DNA from: G041228335 sp964580905
GTDB lineage: Bacteria > Pseudomonadota > Alphaproteobacteria > Puniceispirillales > UBA1172
Reading direction: 5' to 3'
Length of the DNA: 64,000 nucleotides
NCBI GenBank assembly: GCA_964580905.1
Contig: CAZOLR010000009.1
Location: 3,581-67,580, forward strand
This document shows positions 33,725 through 41,174 of the stretch, piece by piece. Positions within the stretch are counted from its first letter, which is position 1. Each line of letters opens with the position of its first letter. The position numbers and the translations under genes were made by a program. Below the pieces are notes generated by a model, which ran no database searches, was not told where the DNA came from, and was given only the letters and a program-made list of their open reading frames with translations.

Positions 33725-35119
33725 ATGAATAAACCTGAAAATTTTTCACCCAATTCAGCTGAAGCCAGGGATATTGCCCATCACCTGCATCCTTACACAA
33801 GTCCGGCCATGCTCAAGGAAAAAGGTCCCCAGATCATGCGTTCCGGCAGCGGCATTTATGTGACTGATGCTGACGGAAAAGAATATATTGAGGGGATGAG
33901 CGGGCTGTGGTGCGCTTCACTCGGGTTTAATGAGCCTGAACTTGTAAAGGCTGCAACGGAGCAGATGCAAAATCTGCCCTATTATCATAGCTTTACCGGT
34001 AAAACTGTTGACCCTGCCATTGATCTTGCCGAAATCCTCATCAAAATTGCACCTGAAGGGCTCGAAAAGGTCTTTTTCTGCAATTCCGGATCTGAAGCAA
34101 ACGACACCGCCATCAAAATGGTATGGTATTATCATGCTTCGATAGGTAAGCCGGAAAAGAAGAAGATTATCAGCCGTAAACGTGCTTATCACGGCGTTAC
34201 TCTTGCGGCCGCCAGCCTGACCGCGCTTGCCTATGTTCAGGACGGATTTGGTCTGCCGCTTGATTTTGCCCGTCATACATCTTCACCTCATTATTTTCAG
34301 GACGCCCATGACGGGGAAAGCGAGGCTGATTTTACCGCGCGCATCATGCGGGAGCTGGAAGAAATGATTGAAGCCGAAGGTGCTGATACCATCGGTGCAT
34401 TCATTGCCGAACCTCTCATGGGTGCAGGGGGTGTTATTCTTCCCCCTGAAGGTTATTTTCAGGCACTCAAGCCAATCCTGGACAAGCACGATATCCTCAT
34501 GATTGCGGATGAGGTCATATGCGGCTTCGGACGCACCGGCAATATGTGGGGGTCTCAAACCTATGGGATCAGGCCTGATATTCTGACTTGTGCCAAGGCT
34601 CTGTCTTCGGCGTATCTACCCATATCTGCCGTAATGGTCTCAGGCAAGGTGGCGGCAGGCGTCGAAGAGCAGGCCAACAGGTTGGGTCAGTTCGGGCATG
34701 GCTATACCTATTCCGCGCATCCTGTTCCTGCGGCGGTGGCCAAACGCACCATGGAGCTGATGGAAGAGCGTGATATTGTCGGCCATGTGCGATCAGTTTC
34801 GCCGTTATTCAATGAACGTGTTGCCGCCATGGAGAGATTTGAAAGCGTCGGCAACACGCGTTCTGTCGGGCTTATTGGTGCCATGGAATTCGTGGCTGAG
34901 CCGGGGACACGTATCAAGATGGATCCTGCCCAGAAATTTGCCGCAAAAGCCATGGCTGTTATTCAGGAACATGGGGTGATCCTCAGGGCACTGCCTGTTG
35001 ACGGTATAGGTTTCTGCCCCCCTCTCATAACGACAGAAGATGAAATAAACCTGCTTTTCGACAGGGTGGAGAAGGCCATGCCCGTTATCGATGGCATGGC
35101 GGCGGAAATCCGCGGCTGA
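33725..35119 (+). CDS. class III PLP-dependent aminotransferase (omega-transaminase type)
   Basis: A 464-residue fold-type I aminotransferase. PLP-binding places are SGSEANDTAIKM near residue 118, YHGVT near 157, the Asp of IADEVICGFGRTG near 259, and the Schiff-base Lys291 in CAKALSS. N-terminal HPYTSPAMLKEKGP and the LWCASLGF segment place it in the omega-amino acid/amine:pyruvate group, which uses substrates such as beta-alanine, GABA, taurine or putrescine. No dedicated pathway genes confirm one of these. It sits between the SDR gene and a 2OG-oxygenase-like gene. Confidence 0.9.
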   Translation: MNKPENFSPNSAEARDIAHHLHPYTSPAMLKEKGPQIMRSGSGIYVTDADGKEYIEGMSGLWCASLGFNEPELVKAATEQMQNLPYYHSFTGKTVDPAIDLAEILIKIAPEGLEKVFFCNSGSEANDTAIKMVWYYHASIGKPEKKKIISRKRAYHGVTLAAASLTALAYVQDGFGLPLDFARHTSSPHYFQDAHDGESEADFTARIMRELEEMIEAEGADTIGAFIAEPLMGAGGVILPPEGYFQALKPILDKHDILMIADEVICGFGRTGNMWGSQTYGIRPDILTCAKALSSAYLPISAVMVSGKVAAGVEEQANRLGQFGHGYTYSAHPVPAAVAKRTMELMEERDIVGHVRSVSPLFNERVAAMERFESVGNTRSVGLIGAMEFVAEPGTRIKMDPAQKFAAKAMAVIQEHGVILRALPVDGIGFCPPLITTEDEINLLFDRVEKAMPVIDGMAAEIRG

Positions 35120-35124
35120 CAAAT

Positions 35125-35766
35125 TTGGCCGCACGTCTTTCCAGAACGCCCGGCAAGATCAGTGCGTTGCGATCAGCGCTTGAGGAGCTGTCAGGAGATG
35201 GCGTTCTTGGTGTTTCCGTTTCGTTTTTCAGCCCGGATGAGATTGCGACGCTTATCCGTGAGGTATCGCGTCTGCCCATGCGAAAGGCGAAATCCAGGGT
35301 TGGTGCCGCCGGACGCGAAGTTCATCAGGATTTTGACATCTGTTTTCCGGCTCCGCGTCAGGGCGTGCTGAATGACCTTGCCGGTCTACTTGAAACATGT
35401 GTTGCTGAGGTGGAAGACGAGTCCCATTCCTCTTTTCTTGACGGTCCTCTTCACCTTAATGACCTTGCCGTGCAGCACTACCCCAAAAACTCAAGAGGAA
35501 TTGGTGTTCATCGGGATGCGCTGAGATACAGGCGGCTTGTTTTCATTATAACCCTTGCCGGTCAATCAAGATTTTATCTTTGTGAAGACCGTGACGGATC
35601 TGGTGCCGTCGCGATTGATGACAGCCCCGGCATGCTGACCATTCTCTCAGCCCCCGGTTTCCGGGGGCGGGAAGGTGAGGCGTCACGTCCCCTGCATTTT
35701 GTCAGTGATGTTACGGGAGGAAGGTTGTCTATAGGTTTGAGAGAAGACACCAAACTAACCACCTGA
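35125..35766 (+). CDS. 2-oxoglutarate/Fe(II) oxygenase-like protein, TTG start
   Basis: A 213-residue protein with the metal triad layout of 2OG-Fe(II) oxygenases: His129-x-Asp131 in GVHRDALRYR, distal His191 in PLHFVSDV, and a following Arg near 201 in GGRLSIGLRED that would bind 2-oxoglutarate. Jelly-roll strands such as LVFIITLAGQSRFYLCED lie between. No ATG fits; TTG at 35125 is 5 bases after the aminotransferase stop and has no clear ribosome site, so translation is probably coupled. Substrate unknown. I rate the fold assignment as likely but not certain. Confidence 0.72.
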   Translation: MAARLSRTPGKISALRSALEELSGDGVLGVSVSFFSPDEIATLIREVSRLPMRKAKSRVGAAGREVHQDFDICFPAPRQGVLNDLAGLLETCVAEVEDESHSSFLDGPLHLNDLAVQHYPKNSRGIGVHRDALRYRRLVFIITLAGQSRFYLCEDRDGSGAVAIDDSPGMLTILSAPGFRGREGEASRPLHFVSDVTGGRLSIGLREDTKLTT

Positions 35767-35848
35767 AAATCCATCGGGGCTGTTGCAGGGAGAGCCCTGA
35801 TCTGCGATCCTGATATTACGAATATAATATATGGCAGGAGTAGCGGCG

Positions 35849-36427
35849 ATGAAGATAAGTGTTTCCGGCAAAAATATGGATACGGGTGGGTCCTTTCAGG
35901 AACATGCCAATGATGCGTTAACCGCAGCGGTGGTAAAATATTTTGACAACGCAATCAGCGGGTCCGTCACTCTGAGTAAAGGTACCGCCGGTTTTGATGT
36001 GGGGATCCGGATTACACTGACACGCCGTATCGTGATGGAGGCGAGCGGAGCTGCGTCAGATGCTCATGTCGCGCTGGAACAGGCTGTAAACCACATTGAA
36101 AAACGCCTGCGCCGCTATCACCGCCGACTTAAGAACCACCGTGTAGATGCCCCTGCTGATGATGTTCTTCCGGCAACGGTAACGGTGTTTGCTCCGGAAG
36201 AGCCTGAAGCAGAAGCCGTTCTTCCTGAAGAGGTTTCATCTCCTCCTATTCTGGCAGAAATGGATTACGAAGTTCATCTCATGACGGTCGAAGAGGCCGT
36301 GATGGTTTTTGAGCTTTCGGGCCAGTCTGCTTTGATGTTCAGAAACAAGGCGCATCTTGGACTTAACATGCTACATAGGCGGGATGACGGAAGTATCGGG
36401 TGGGTGGACCCGAGGGGAAATCGCTAG
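35849..36427 (+). CDS. hpf: long-form ribosome hibernation promoting factor
   Basis: Binds and dimerises idle ribosomes into 100S particles. The 192-residue protein has the N-terminal ribosome-binding domain (KISVSGKNMD to KRLRRYHRRLKNH, about residues 1-100), an acidic linker, and the C-terminal dimerisation domain (about 135-190) with MTVEEAVMVFELSGQSALMFRNK. This marks the long form found in alphaproteobacteria. ATG 35849 follows GCAGGAG; an upstream ATG at 35831 precedes that site. It is not next to rpoN or ptsN, its frequent neighbours. The 3' end overlaps the convergent phosphatase by 4 bases. Confidence 0.93.
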   Translation: MKISVSGKNMDTGGSFQEHANDALTAAVVKYFDNAISGSVTLSKGTAGFDVGIRITLTRRIVMEASGAASDAHVALEQAVNHIEKRLRRYHRRLKNHRVDAPADDVLPATVTVFAPEEPEAEAVLPEEVSSPPILAEMDYEVHLMTVEEAVMVFELSGQSALMFRNKAHLGLNMLHRRDDGSIGWVDPRGNR

Positions 36428-37050
36428 GCCGGTATATTTAACTGATCCAGCTTCCAACAGCCTCTTGTTGTTTCTGTGGAACGAAGAAAAGTAAGTTTGC
36501 TCAGGGATAGCGGCGAAATGCCAAACCCCAGAGCCCGTTCCATATCAAGGTTGAGCGCCTGTCCTATAAGCGCGCGAAAGATCATGGCATGACCTATGAG
36601 AACAAGGTGATCTTCTGAAAATTCCTCGATCTTTTTAAGCAATTCCGCTGTCCGCCGCCAGAGAGTTTCAAAGCTCTCCCCCTCAGGCGGAGTGATCGAA
36701 GGATGCAGAAAGTGCCAGTCAGTCAGCGGTCCATCTTTTATTTCATCCCAGATGTCTTTAATCGGTTTGCCATGCCAAAGACCATAATTCTGCTCTTTCA
36801 AGAGGGGGGTTATTTGCACCTCACCTGCACGTGCTCCGGATGCCATAAAAGTTTCTGCGGTTATTCGAGTGCGCCTGAGAGGGCTGACCCACCATGTAGC
36901 GTCGTTGGGGATCTTTTCAGCCAACCGTTCAAACGCAGCGGCATCGGAAAGGTCAGCGCTTGGGTCGGATGGCGGCAGGCAATCCTTATCGTGAACGGAC
37001 GGGGCATGACGTATCAGGGTCAGGTGGAGAGGCTTGATGATATCAGCCAT
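36424..37050 (-). CDS. histidine phosphatase, probable alpha-ribazole phosphatase
   Basis: A 208-residue histidine phosphatase-superfamily protein. The phosphohistidine motif reads IRHAPS near residue 13 (RHA in place of the common RHG), SPLRRTRITAE follows near 56, and the second catalytic His is in LIGHAMIFRAL. Its place directly downstream of cobS (1 base between stop and start) suggests the CobC role, dephosphorylating alpha-ribazole phosphate or adenosylcobalamin phosphate. It is a context-based call; the superfamily is broad. Confidence 0.8.
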   Translation of the reverse strand: MADIIKPLHLTLIRHAPSVHDKDCLPPSDPSADLSDAAAFERLAEKIPNDATWWVSPLRRTRITAETFMASGARAGEVQITPLLKEQNYGLWHGKPIKDIWDEIKDGPLTDWHFLHPSITPPEGESFETLWRRTAELLKKIEEFSEDHLVLIGHAMIFRALIGQALNLDMERALGFGISPLSLSKLTFLRSTETTRGCWKLDQLNIPA

Positions 37051-37051
37051 A

Positions 37052-37849
37052 TCAGAGCATCATCACGAAAGTCATGAGAATGACGGTCTCGCTGATCTGT
37101 TGGGTGGCGCCAAGCCCATCACCATTTATCCCGCCAAGCCATTTATCAAGGAACCAGCCGAGTGCCAGCGTTATGCTAACCGCGCCCAAGAGTGCCGCCA
37201 ATGCGGCATTGATCCCGACAAAAGTTGCGGCGAGAACCAGGCCAAGTATCAGGCTGAACCCTGCAATGCTTAACTCGGGCTTTCCGGTGAGATGCGCAAG
37301 GCCGGTGTCATCAGGTGTGTTTCTGGACGCCCGCTGAAGCGCCATCATCGCGCGTGACAGCGCCGCGCTGGCGACAAGGGCATGCAACATTGCCCAGGGG
37401 TTTTTACCTGCAAGATCAGCGAGGCAGATAGCGCTTATCGTGATGAAGATGACCAGCGCGATTGTTCCGAATGTTCCAATGGAACTGTCGCGCATAATCC
37501 TCAGGCGATGCGCCGGATCACGTCCGCCAAGCCCGTCGGCAACATCCGCAAGCCCGTCCTGATGGAGGCCGCCCGTCAGTAGCGCAATACCACCGAGCGA
37601 AAGAAGTGCGGATGCCAGCGGTGGCAGACCGGCTGAAATCAGCAGAACGCCAAGAATGCCCGGAATAGCCGCAACACCAACCCCGATGACGGGGAAAGCC
37701 CAGTAGCTTCGTTTGGTTTCCGGCTGAGACTCAAAATTCCATTGAACGGGTATCCGGGTCAGTATCATGGCCGCCGCCATGATGTCCTGATAAAGATGCA
37801 CCGCTGATCGCATCAATCTCTCTGATGAAGTGGGTTGGGATTCGCTCAT
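37052..37849 (-). CDS. cobS: adenosylcobinamide-GDP ribazoletransferase
   Basis: Joins adenosylcobinamide-GDP with alpha-ribazole to finish cobalamin, in the inner membrane. The 265-residue protein has about six or seven membrane segments and the CobS signatures GLHQDGLADVADGLGG near residue 85 and RLRIMRDSSIGTFG near 110, plus GGINGDGLGATQQISE near the C-terminus. ATG 37849 has an excellent GGAGGG site; the frame is open 39 codons upstream into cobT without conserved sequence. It is 13 bases downstream of cobT. Confidence 0.95.
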   Translation of the reverse strand: MSESQPTSSERLMRSAVHLYQDIMAAAMILTRIPVQWNFESQPETKRSYWAFPVIGVGVAAIPGILGVLLISAGLPPLASALLSLGGIALLTGGLHQDGLADVADGLGGRDPAHRLRIMRDSSIGTFGTIALVIFITISAICLADLAGKNPWAMLHALVASAALSRAMMALQRASRNTPDDTGLAHLTGKPELSIAGFSLILGLVLAATFVGINAALAALLGAVSITLALGWFLDKWLGGINGDGLGATQQISETVILMTFVMML

Positions 37850-37862
37850 AATCCCTCCGTTT

Positions 37863-38876
37863 CTATCCTTCGGATACACCGGCTTCGGCAAAGGTTGCCA
37901 TCCCGCTATGAACTTCGACAGCGGCTCTGATAACAGGGAATGCTGTTGCCGCACCGCTTCCTTCACCTAGCCGGAGACCGAGATCAAGTATAGGTTCAAG
38001 TCCGGTTTTGGCAAGAATGCGCTGATGCCCGGGCTCTTGTGAGCGATGGCTGATAAGGCAGTGATCAAGAATATCAGGGTTATCTTTGTAAAGAGGCAGA
38101 ACAGAAGCCGTGCTGATATATCCGTCAAGCAGGACCGGTATAGAACGATGCCTTGCTTCGAGTACAGCACCGGCAATGGCGGCAAGCTCGCGGCCCCCCA
38201 GATGCGAAAGTATCGATAAGCCATCTTTCAGGTTTGAATGAAATCCGACCGACTGTTCCACCACCTCAACCTTTCGGTTTATGCCATCTGCATCAAGTCC
38301 GGTGCCCGGGCCAACCCAGTCAACGGCCTTGCCACCAAGGCAGGCAAGGGCGATTGCGGCGGCCGAGGTGGTGTTTGCTATTCCCATTTCGCCCAGAAGA
38401 AGAATGTCGGCATCATCCGGAATGGCGTCTGCCCCTGTTTGCATGGCGGTGAGAGTTTCCTGAACGGTCATGGCGGCTTGAGTGGTAAAATCTTGTGTCG
38501 GGCGATCCAGCTCAAGGGCGATGACATCAAGGTTGATTCCACCTGCACGGGTAAGCTGGTTGATCGCAGCCCCCCCGGCCGAGAAATTGCCCACCATCTG
38601 CGCTGTAACCTCAGACGGGAATGCGGAAACACCTTGTGCCGCAACACCATGATTCCCCGCAAAGATCAGACATTGAGGTGAGTTAAGTTGAGGTTTTTCC
38701 CGGCCTTGCCACCCGGCGATCCATATTGCAATCTCTTCAAGCCGCCCGAGGGAACCGGGAGGTTTTGTCAGTTGTCCCTGCCTTAAACGCGCGGCATCCA
38801 TTGCCACCTGATCAGGCGCAGGCAGTGACTTTATGGCTTCACGATAGTGTTCAGGATCTGAAAAGGAGCATGTCAT
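37863..38876 (-). CDS. cobT: nicotinate-nucleotide--dimethylbenzimidazole phosphoribosyltransferase
   Basis: Makes alpha-ribazole phosphate, the lower-ligand nucleotide of cobalamin. The 337-residue protein shows KPPGSLGRLEEIA near residue 40, FAGNHGVAAQGVSAFP near 72, LLGEMGIANTTSAAA near 165, and the catalytic Glu in LRLGEGSGAA near 310. ATG 38876 follows GAGGAA. It is 27 bases downstream of cobU. Ligand choice (dimethylbenzimidazole or another base) cannot be read from sequence, and no bluB is in the window. Confidence 0.96.
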   Translation of the reverse strand: MTCSFSDPEHYREAIKSLPAPDQVAMDAARLRQGQLTKPPGSLGRLEEIAIWIAGWQGREKPQLNSPQCLIFAGNHGVAAQGVSAFPSEVTAQMVGNFSAGGAAINQLTRAGGINLDVIALELDRPTQDFTTQAAMTVQETLTAMQTGADAIPDDADILLLGEMGIANTTSAAAIALACLGGKAVDWVGPGTGLDADGINRKVEVVEQSVGFHSNLKDGLSILSHLGGRELAAIAGAVLEARHRSIPVLLDGYISTASVLPLYKDNPDILDHCLISHRSQEPGHQRILAKTGLEPILDLGLRLGEGSGAATAFPVIRAAVEVHSGMATFAEAGVSEG

Positions 38877-38903
38877 GAATGATTTCCTCAAGTAGGATAA
38901 GGA

Positions 38904-39428
38904 TTATTTCAACATCATGGGCAGGCCGGCTACCATCAGAACGACCTTGTCCGCCATAGCTGCGACACGCTGGTTAAGAAGGCCTATATCATCACGGAAA
39001 TCTCTTGCCATCCTGTTTTCAGGCACAATACCCAGCCCTGTCTCATCACTAACAAGTATGACGGATGCTCTTGTGTCATCAAGGGCGGCGATAAGATCGT
39101 CAAATGCCCCCGGGCGGTCACGGTCGGCCAGCATCAGGTTAGTGATCCATGTGCCGATGCTGTCGATCAGGATAACATCATTTGCACCATGTGTCCGGAT
39201 GATGGAAGCGATATCAAGAGGCTCTTCAACGGTGTCGAAACGATCCTGCCGAAGTTTGCGGTGGCGCGATATTCTCTCTTCCATCTCAGCATCAAAAGCC
39301 TGACCTGTGGCAAGGTATACAGGTCGCATATTGCCTGAAAGCCTGAGCGCTTCTGTCTCAGCAAAAGCTGTTTTCCCTGAACGTGCTCCCCCAAGGGCCA
39401 GTATTTTCATTCCGGATTTAAGAGGCAT
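38904..39428 (-). CDS. cobU: adenosylcobinamide kinase / adenosylcobinamide-phosphate guanylyltransferase
   Basis: Phosphorylates adenosylcobinamide and adds GMP. The 174-residue protein begins with the P-loop GGARSGKT, followed by the YLATGQAFDAEMEERISRH block that carries the guanylylated His, and LIDSIGTWITNL (Walker B-like). ATG 39428 is 7 bases after GGGGA; an ATG six bases upstream lies right on that site. It is first in the cobU-cobT-cobS-phosphatase run and diverges from the MttB-like gene across about 160 bases. I found no B12-box-like sequence in that gap. Confidence 0.95.
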   Translation of the reverse strand: MPLKSGMKILALGGARSGKTAFAETEALRLSGNMRPVYLATGQAFDAEMEERISRHRKLRQDRFDTVEEPLDIASIIRTHGANDVILIDSIGTWITNLMLADRDRPGAFDDLIAALDDTRASVILVSDETGLGIVPENRMARDFRDDIGLLNQRVAAMADKVVLMVAGLPMMLK

Positions 39429-39590
39429 ATCCATTCCCCGTCACCATCATTCTCTGCTTTTAGAATGCTGAAATCCTCTTGACCAGAAGAGATTTCCGGA
39501 TAAGGCGAATTTTTGCTTTAAAATGTCCTTTTTAAGCTTTTCAAGGGAGTATTCACGATTAAGGTTGAAGGGTAAAGGAAAACAAGGCGC

Positions 39591-41147
39591 ATGAACGCAC
39601 CAGCTTCAGAAGGTGGCCGCCGCCGATCAGGCCGGTCGCAGGCCAGGCCGTCATCAAAACCCGTAATTGATCAGCTGGAATGGTCAATGCCGGAATATAG
39701 TGATGATCCGGCAAAGCCTGTGGATGAAGAGACACTTGAACGTATTCATTTAACATCTCTTCAGGTGTTGGAAGAGATCGGTATTCTTTTCCTGAACAGT
39801 GAAGCCAGATCAGTGCTTGAGGCTGCTGGCTGTGAAGTTGATGATGTTACTGAAAATGTCCGGATGGACCGGGCTTTGGTTTTGGATGCCATCAAGAAGG
39901 CACCCTCGATGTTCACGGTCACACCTCGCAACCCTGCCCGCAGGATTCATCTGGGGGGCAGGCATTTTGCCTATTCAACTGTTGCATCCGCCCCGAACGT
40001 TAGCGATCTTGACGGCGGCCGTAGAGTCGGCACAAGAACTGACTTCCGGAATCTGCTGAAGCTTAATCAATTTTTCAATTGCCTGCATTTTGTTGCAGGT
40101 TACCCGGTTGAACCTGTCGACATACATGCGTCGGTCCGGCATCTTGATGCGCTTTATGACATGCTGACGCTGACGGATAAGGTGGTTCATGCTTATTCTC
40201 TCGGCCCTGAGAGGATAGAAGACGGCATGGAAATGGTCCGTATCGCTTGTGGACTTACCGGGGCTGAATTTGAACAAAGCCCCCGGATGTTCACCAATAT
40301 CAATTCATCTTCACCTCTCAAGCATGACTGGCCGATGCTGGATGGGGCCATGCGGGCCGCAAGGCGGGGGCAGGTTGTGGTGGTCAGTCCATTTACGCTC
40401 TCAGGAGCGATGGCACCGGCAACGGTTGTGGGGGCGCTTGTCCAGCAGAATGCCGAATTTCTGGCCGCACTCGTCCTGCTGCAGGCTGTGCGTCCGGGGA
40501 CGCCGGTTGTGTACGGGGCTTTTACCTCGAATGTTGATATGAAAACCGGGGCGCCGGCTTTCGGAACACCTGAATATACCCGCGCCATGCAGATCTCGGG
40601 TCAACTTGCCCGCAAATACGAACTTCCCTGGCGGGGCTCCAATGCAAATGCGGCCAATTTCCCTGATGGTCAGTCGGTATGGGAAAGCGTGCAATCACTG
40701 AATGGTGTATCTTCAGGGCATTGCAATATGGTTTACCACGCCGCGGGTTGGCTCGAAGGCGGTCTTTGCGCCAGTTTTGAGAAACTCATCATGGATTGCG
40801 AAATACTTCAACAGTTCATCTATCTGAACCGGCCTCTTGATATTTCTGAAGATGCCATGGCCTTTGAGGCGATACGCGAGGTTGGGCCCGGGAGTCATTT
40901 CTTTGCAGCAGAACACACACAGCGCCGCTTCAAGAACGCGTTCTATGCACCGTTCCTCTCTGACTGGCGGAATTTTGAAGCCTGGGAAGAGGACGGCGCG
41001 CTCCGGGTGGAAGAACGGGCTAACCGTATCATGAAATCGATTTTAAAGGAATTTACGCCGCCACATCTTGATGAGAGTATCAAAGAGGAACTCAGAGATT
41101 TTGTTGCCAGACGAAAAGAAGAAGGCGGCGCACCAACAGACTTTTAA
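39591..41147 (+). CDS. trimethylamine methyltransferase (MttB) family protein, non-pyrrolysine
   Basis: A 518-residue MttB-superfamily protein. Members move a methyl group from a methylated amine or betaine to a corrinoid protein. Visible family sequence: ETLERIHLTSLQVLEEIGI near residue 48, TVTPRNPARRIHLGG near 108, TLSGAMAPATVVGALVQQNAEFLAAL near 265 and GMPxGxSN-like SNANAANFPDG near 346. There is no in-frame TAG, so it belongs to the large non-pyrrolysine group, whose tested members act on betaines. The N-terminal 25 residues are basic and low-complexity. No corrinoid (MttC-type) protein is adjacent. The FAD/GcvT fusion gene follows 27 bases later and the cobalamin genes diverge from it. 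Confidence 0.9.
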   Translation: MNAPASEGGRRRSGRSQARPSSKPVIDQLEWSMPEYSDDPAKPVDEETLERIHLTSLQVLEEIGILFLNSEARSVLEAAGCEVDDVTENVRMDRALVLDAIKKAPSMFTVTPRNPARRIHLGGRHFAYSTVASAPNVSDLDGGRRVGTRTDFRNLLKLNQFFNCLHFVAGYPVEPVDIHASVRHLDALYDMLTLTDKVVHAYSLGPERIEDGMEMVRIACGLTGAEFEQSPRMFTNINSSSPLKHDWPMLDGAMRAARRGQVVVVSPFTLSGAMAPATVVGALVQQNAEFLAALVLLQAVRPGTPVVYGAFTSNVDMKTGAPAFGTPEYTRAMQISGQLARKYELPWRGSNANAANFPDGQSVWESVQSLNGVSSGHCNMVYHAAGWLEGGLCASFEKLIMDCEILQQFIYLNRPLDISEDAMAFEAIREVGPGSHFFAAEHTQRRFKNAFYAPFLSDWRNFEAWEEDGALRVEERANRIMKSILKEFTPPHLDESIKEELRDFVARRKEEGGAPTDF

Positions 41148-41174
41148 TACCCTTGAGGGAAAAGGAGATCAGCC

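Noticed and set aside
39429..39590. Possible cobalamin riboswitch between cobU and the MttB-like gene
   Set aside because: I looked on both strands for a B12-box-like sequence and the usual core and found none; the gap is also short for a full riboswitch plus two promoters.
39591..41147. Possible pyrrolysine-containing methyltransferase
   Set aside because: No in-frame TAG occurs in the gene and its end is a normal stop after full family length.
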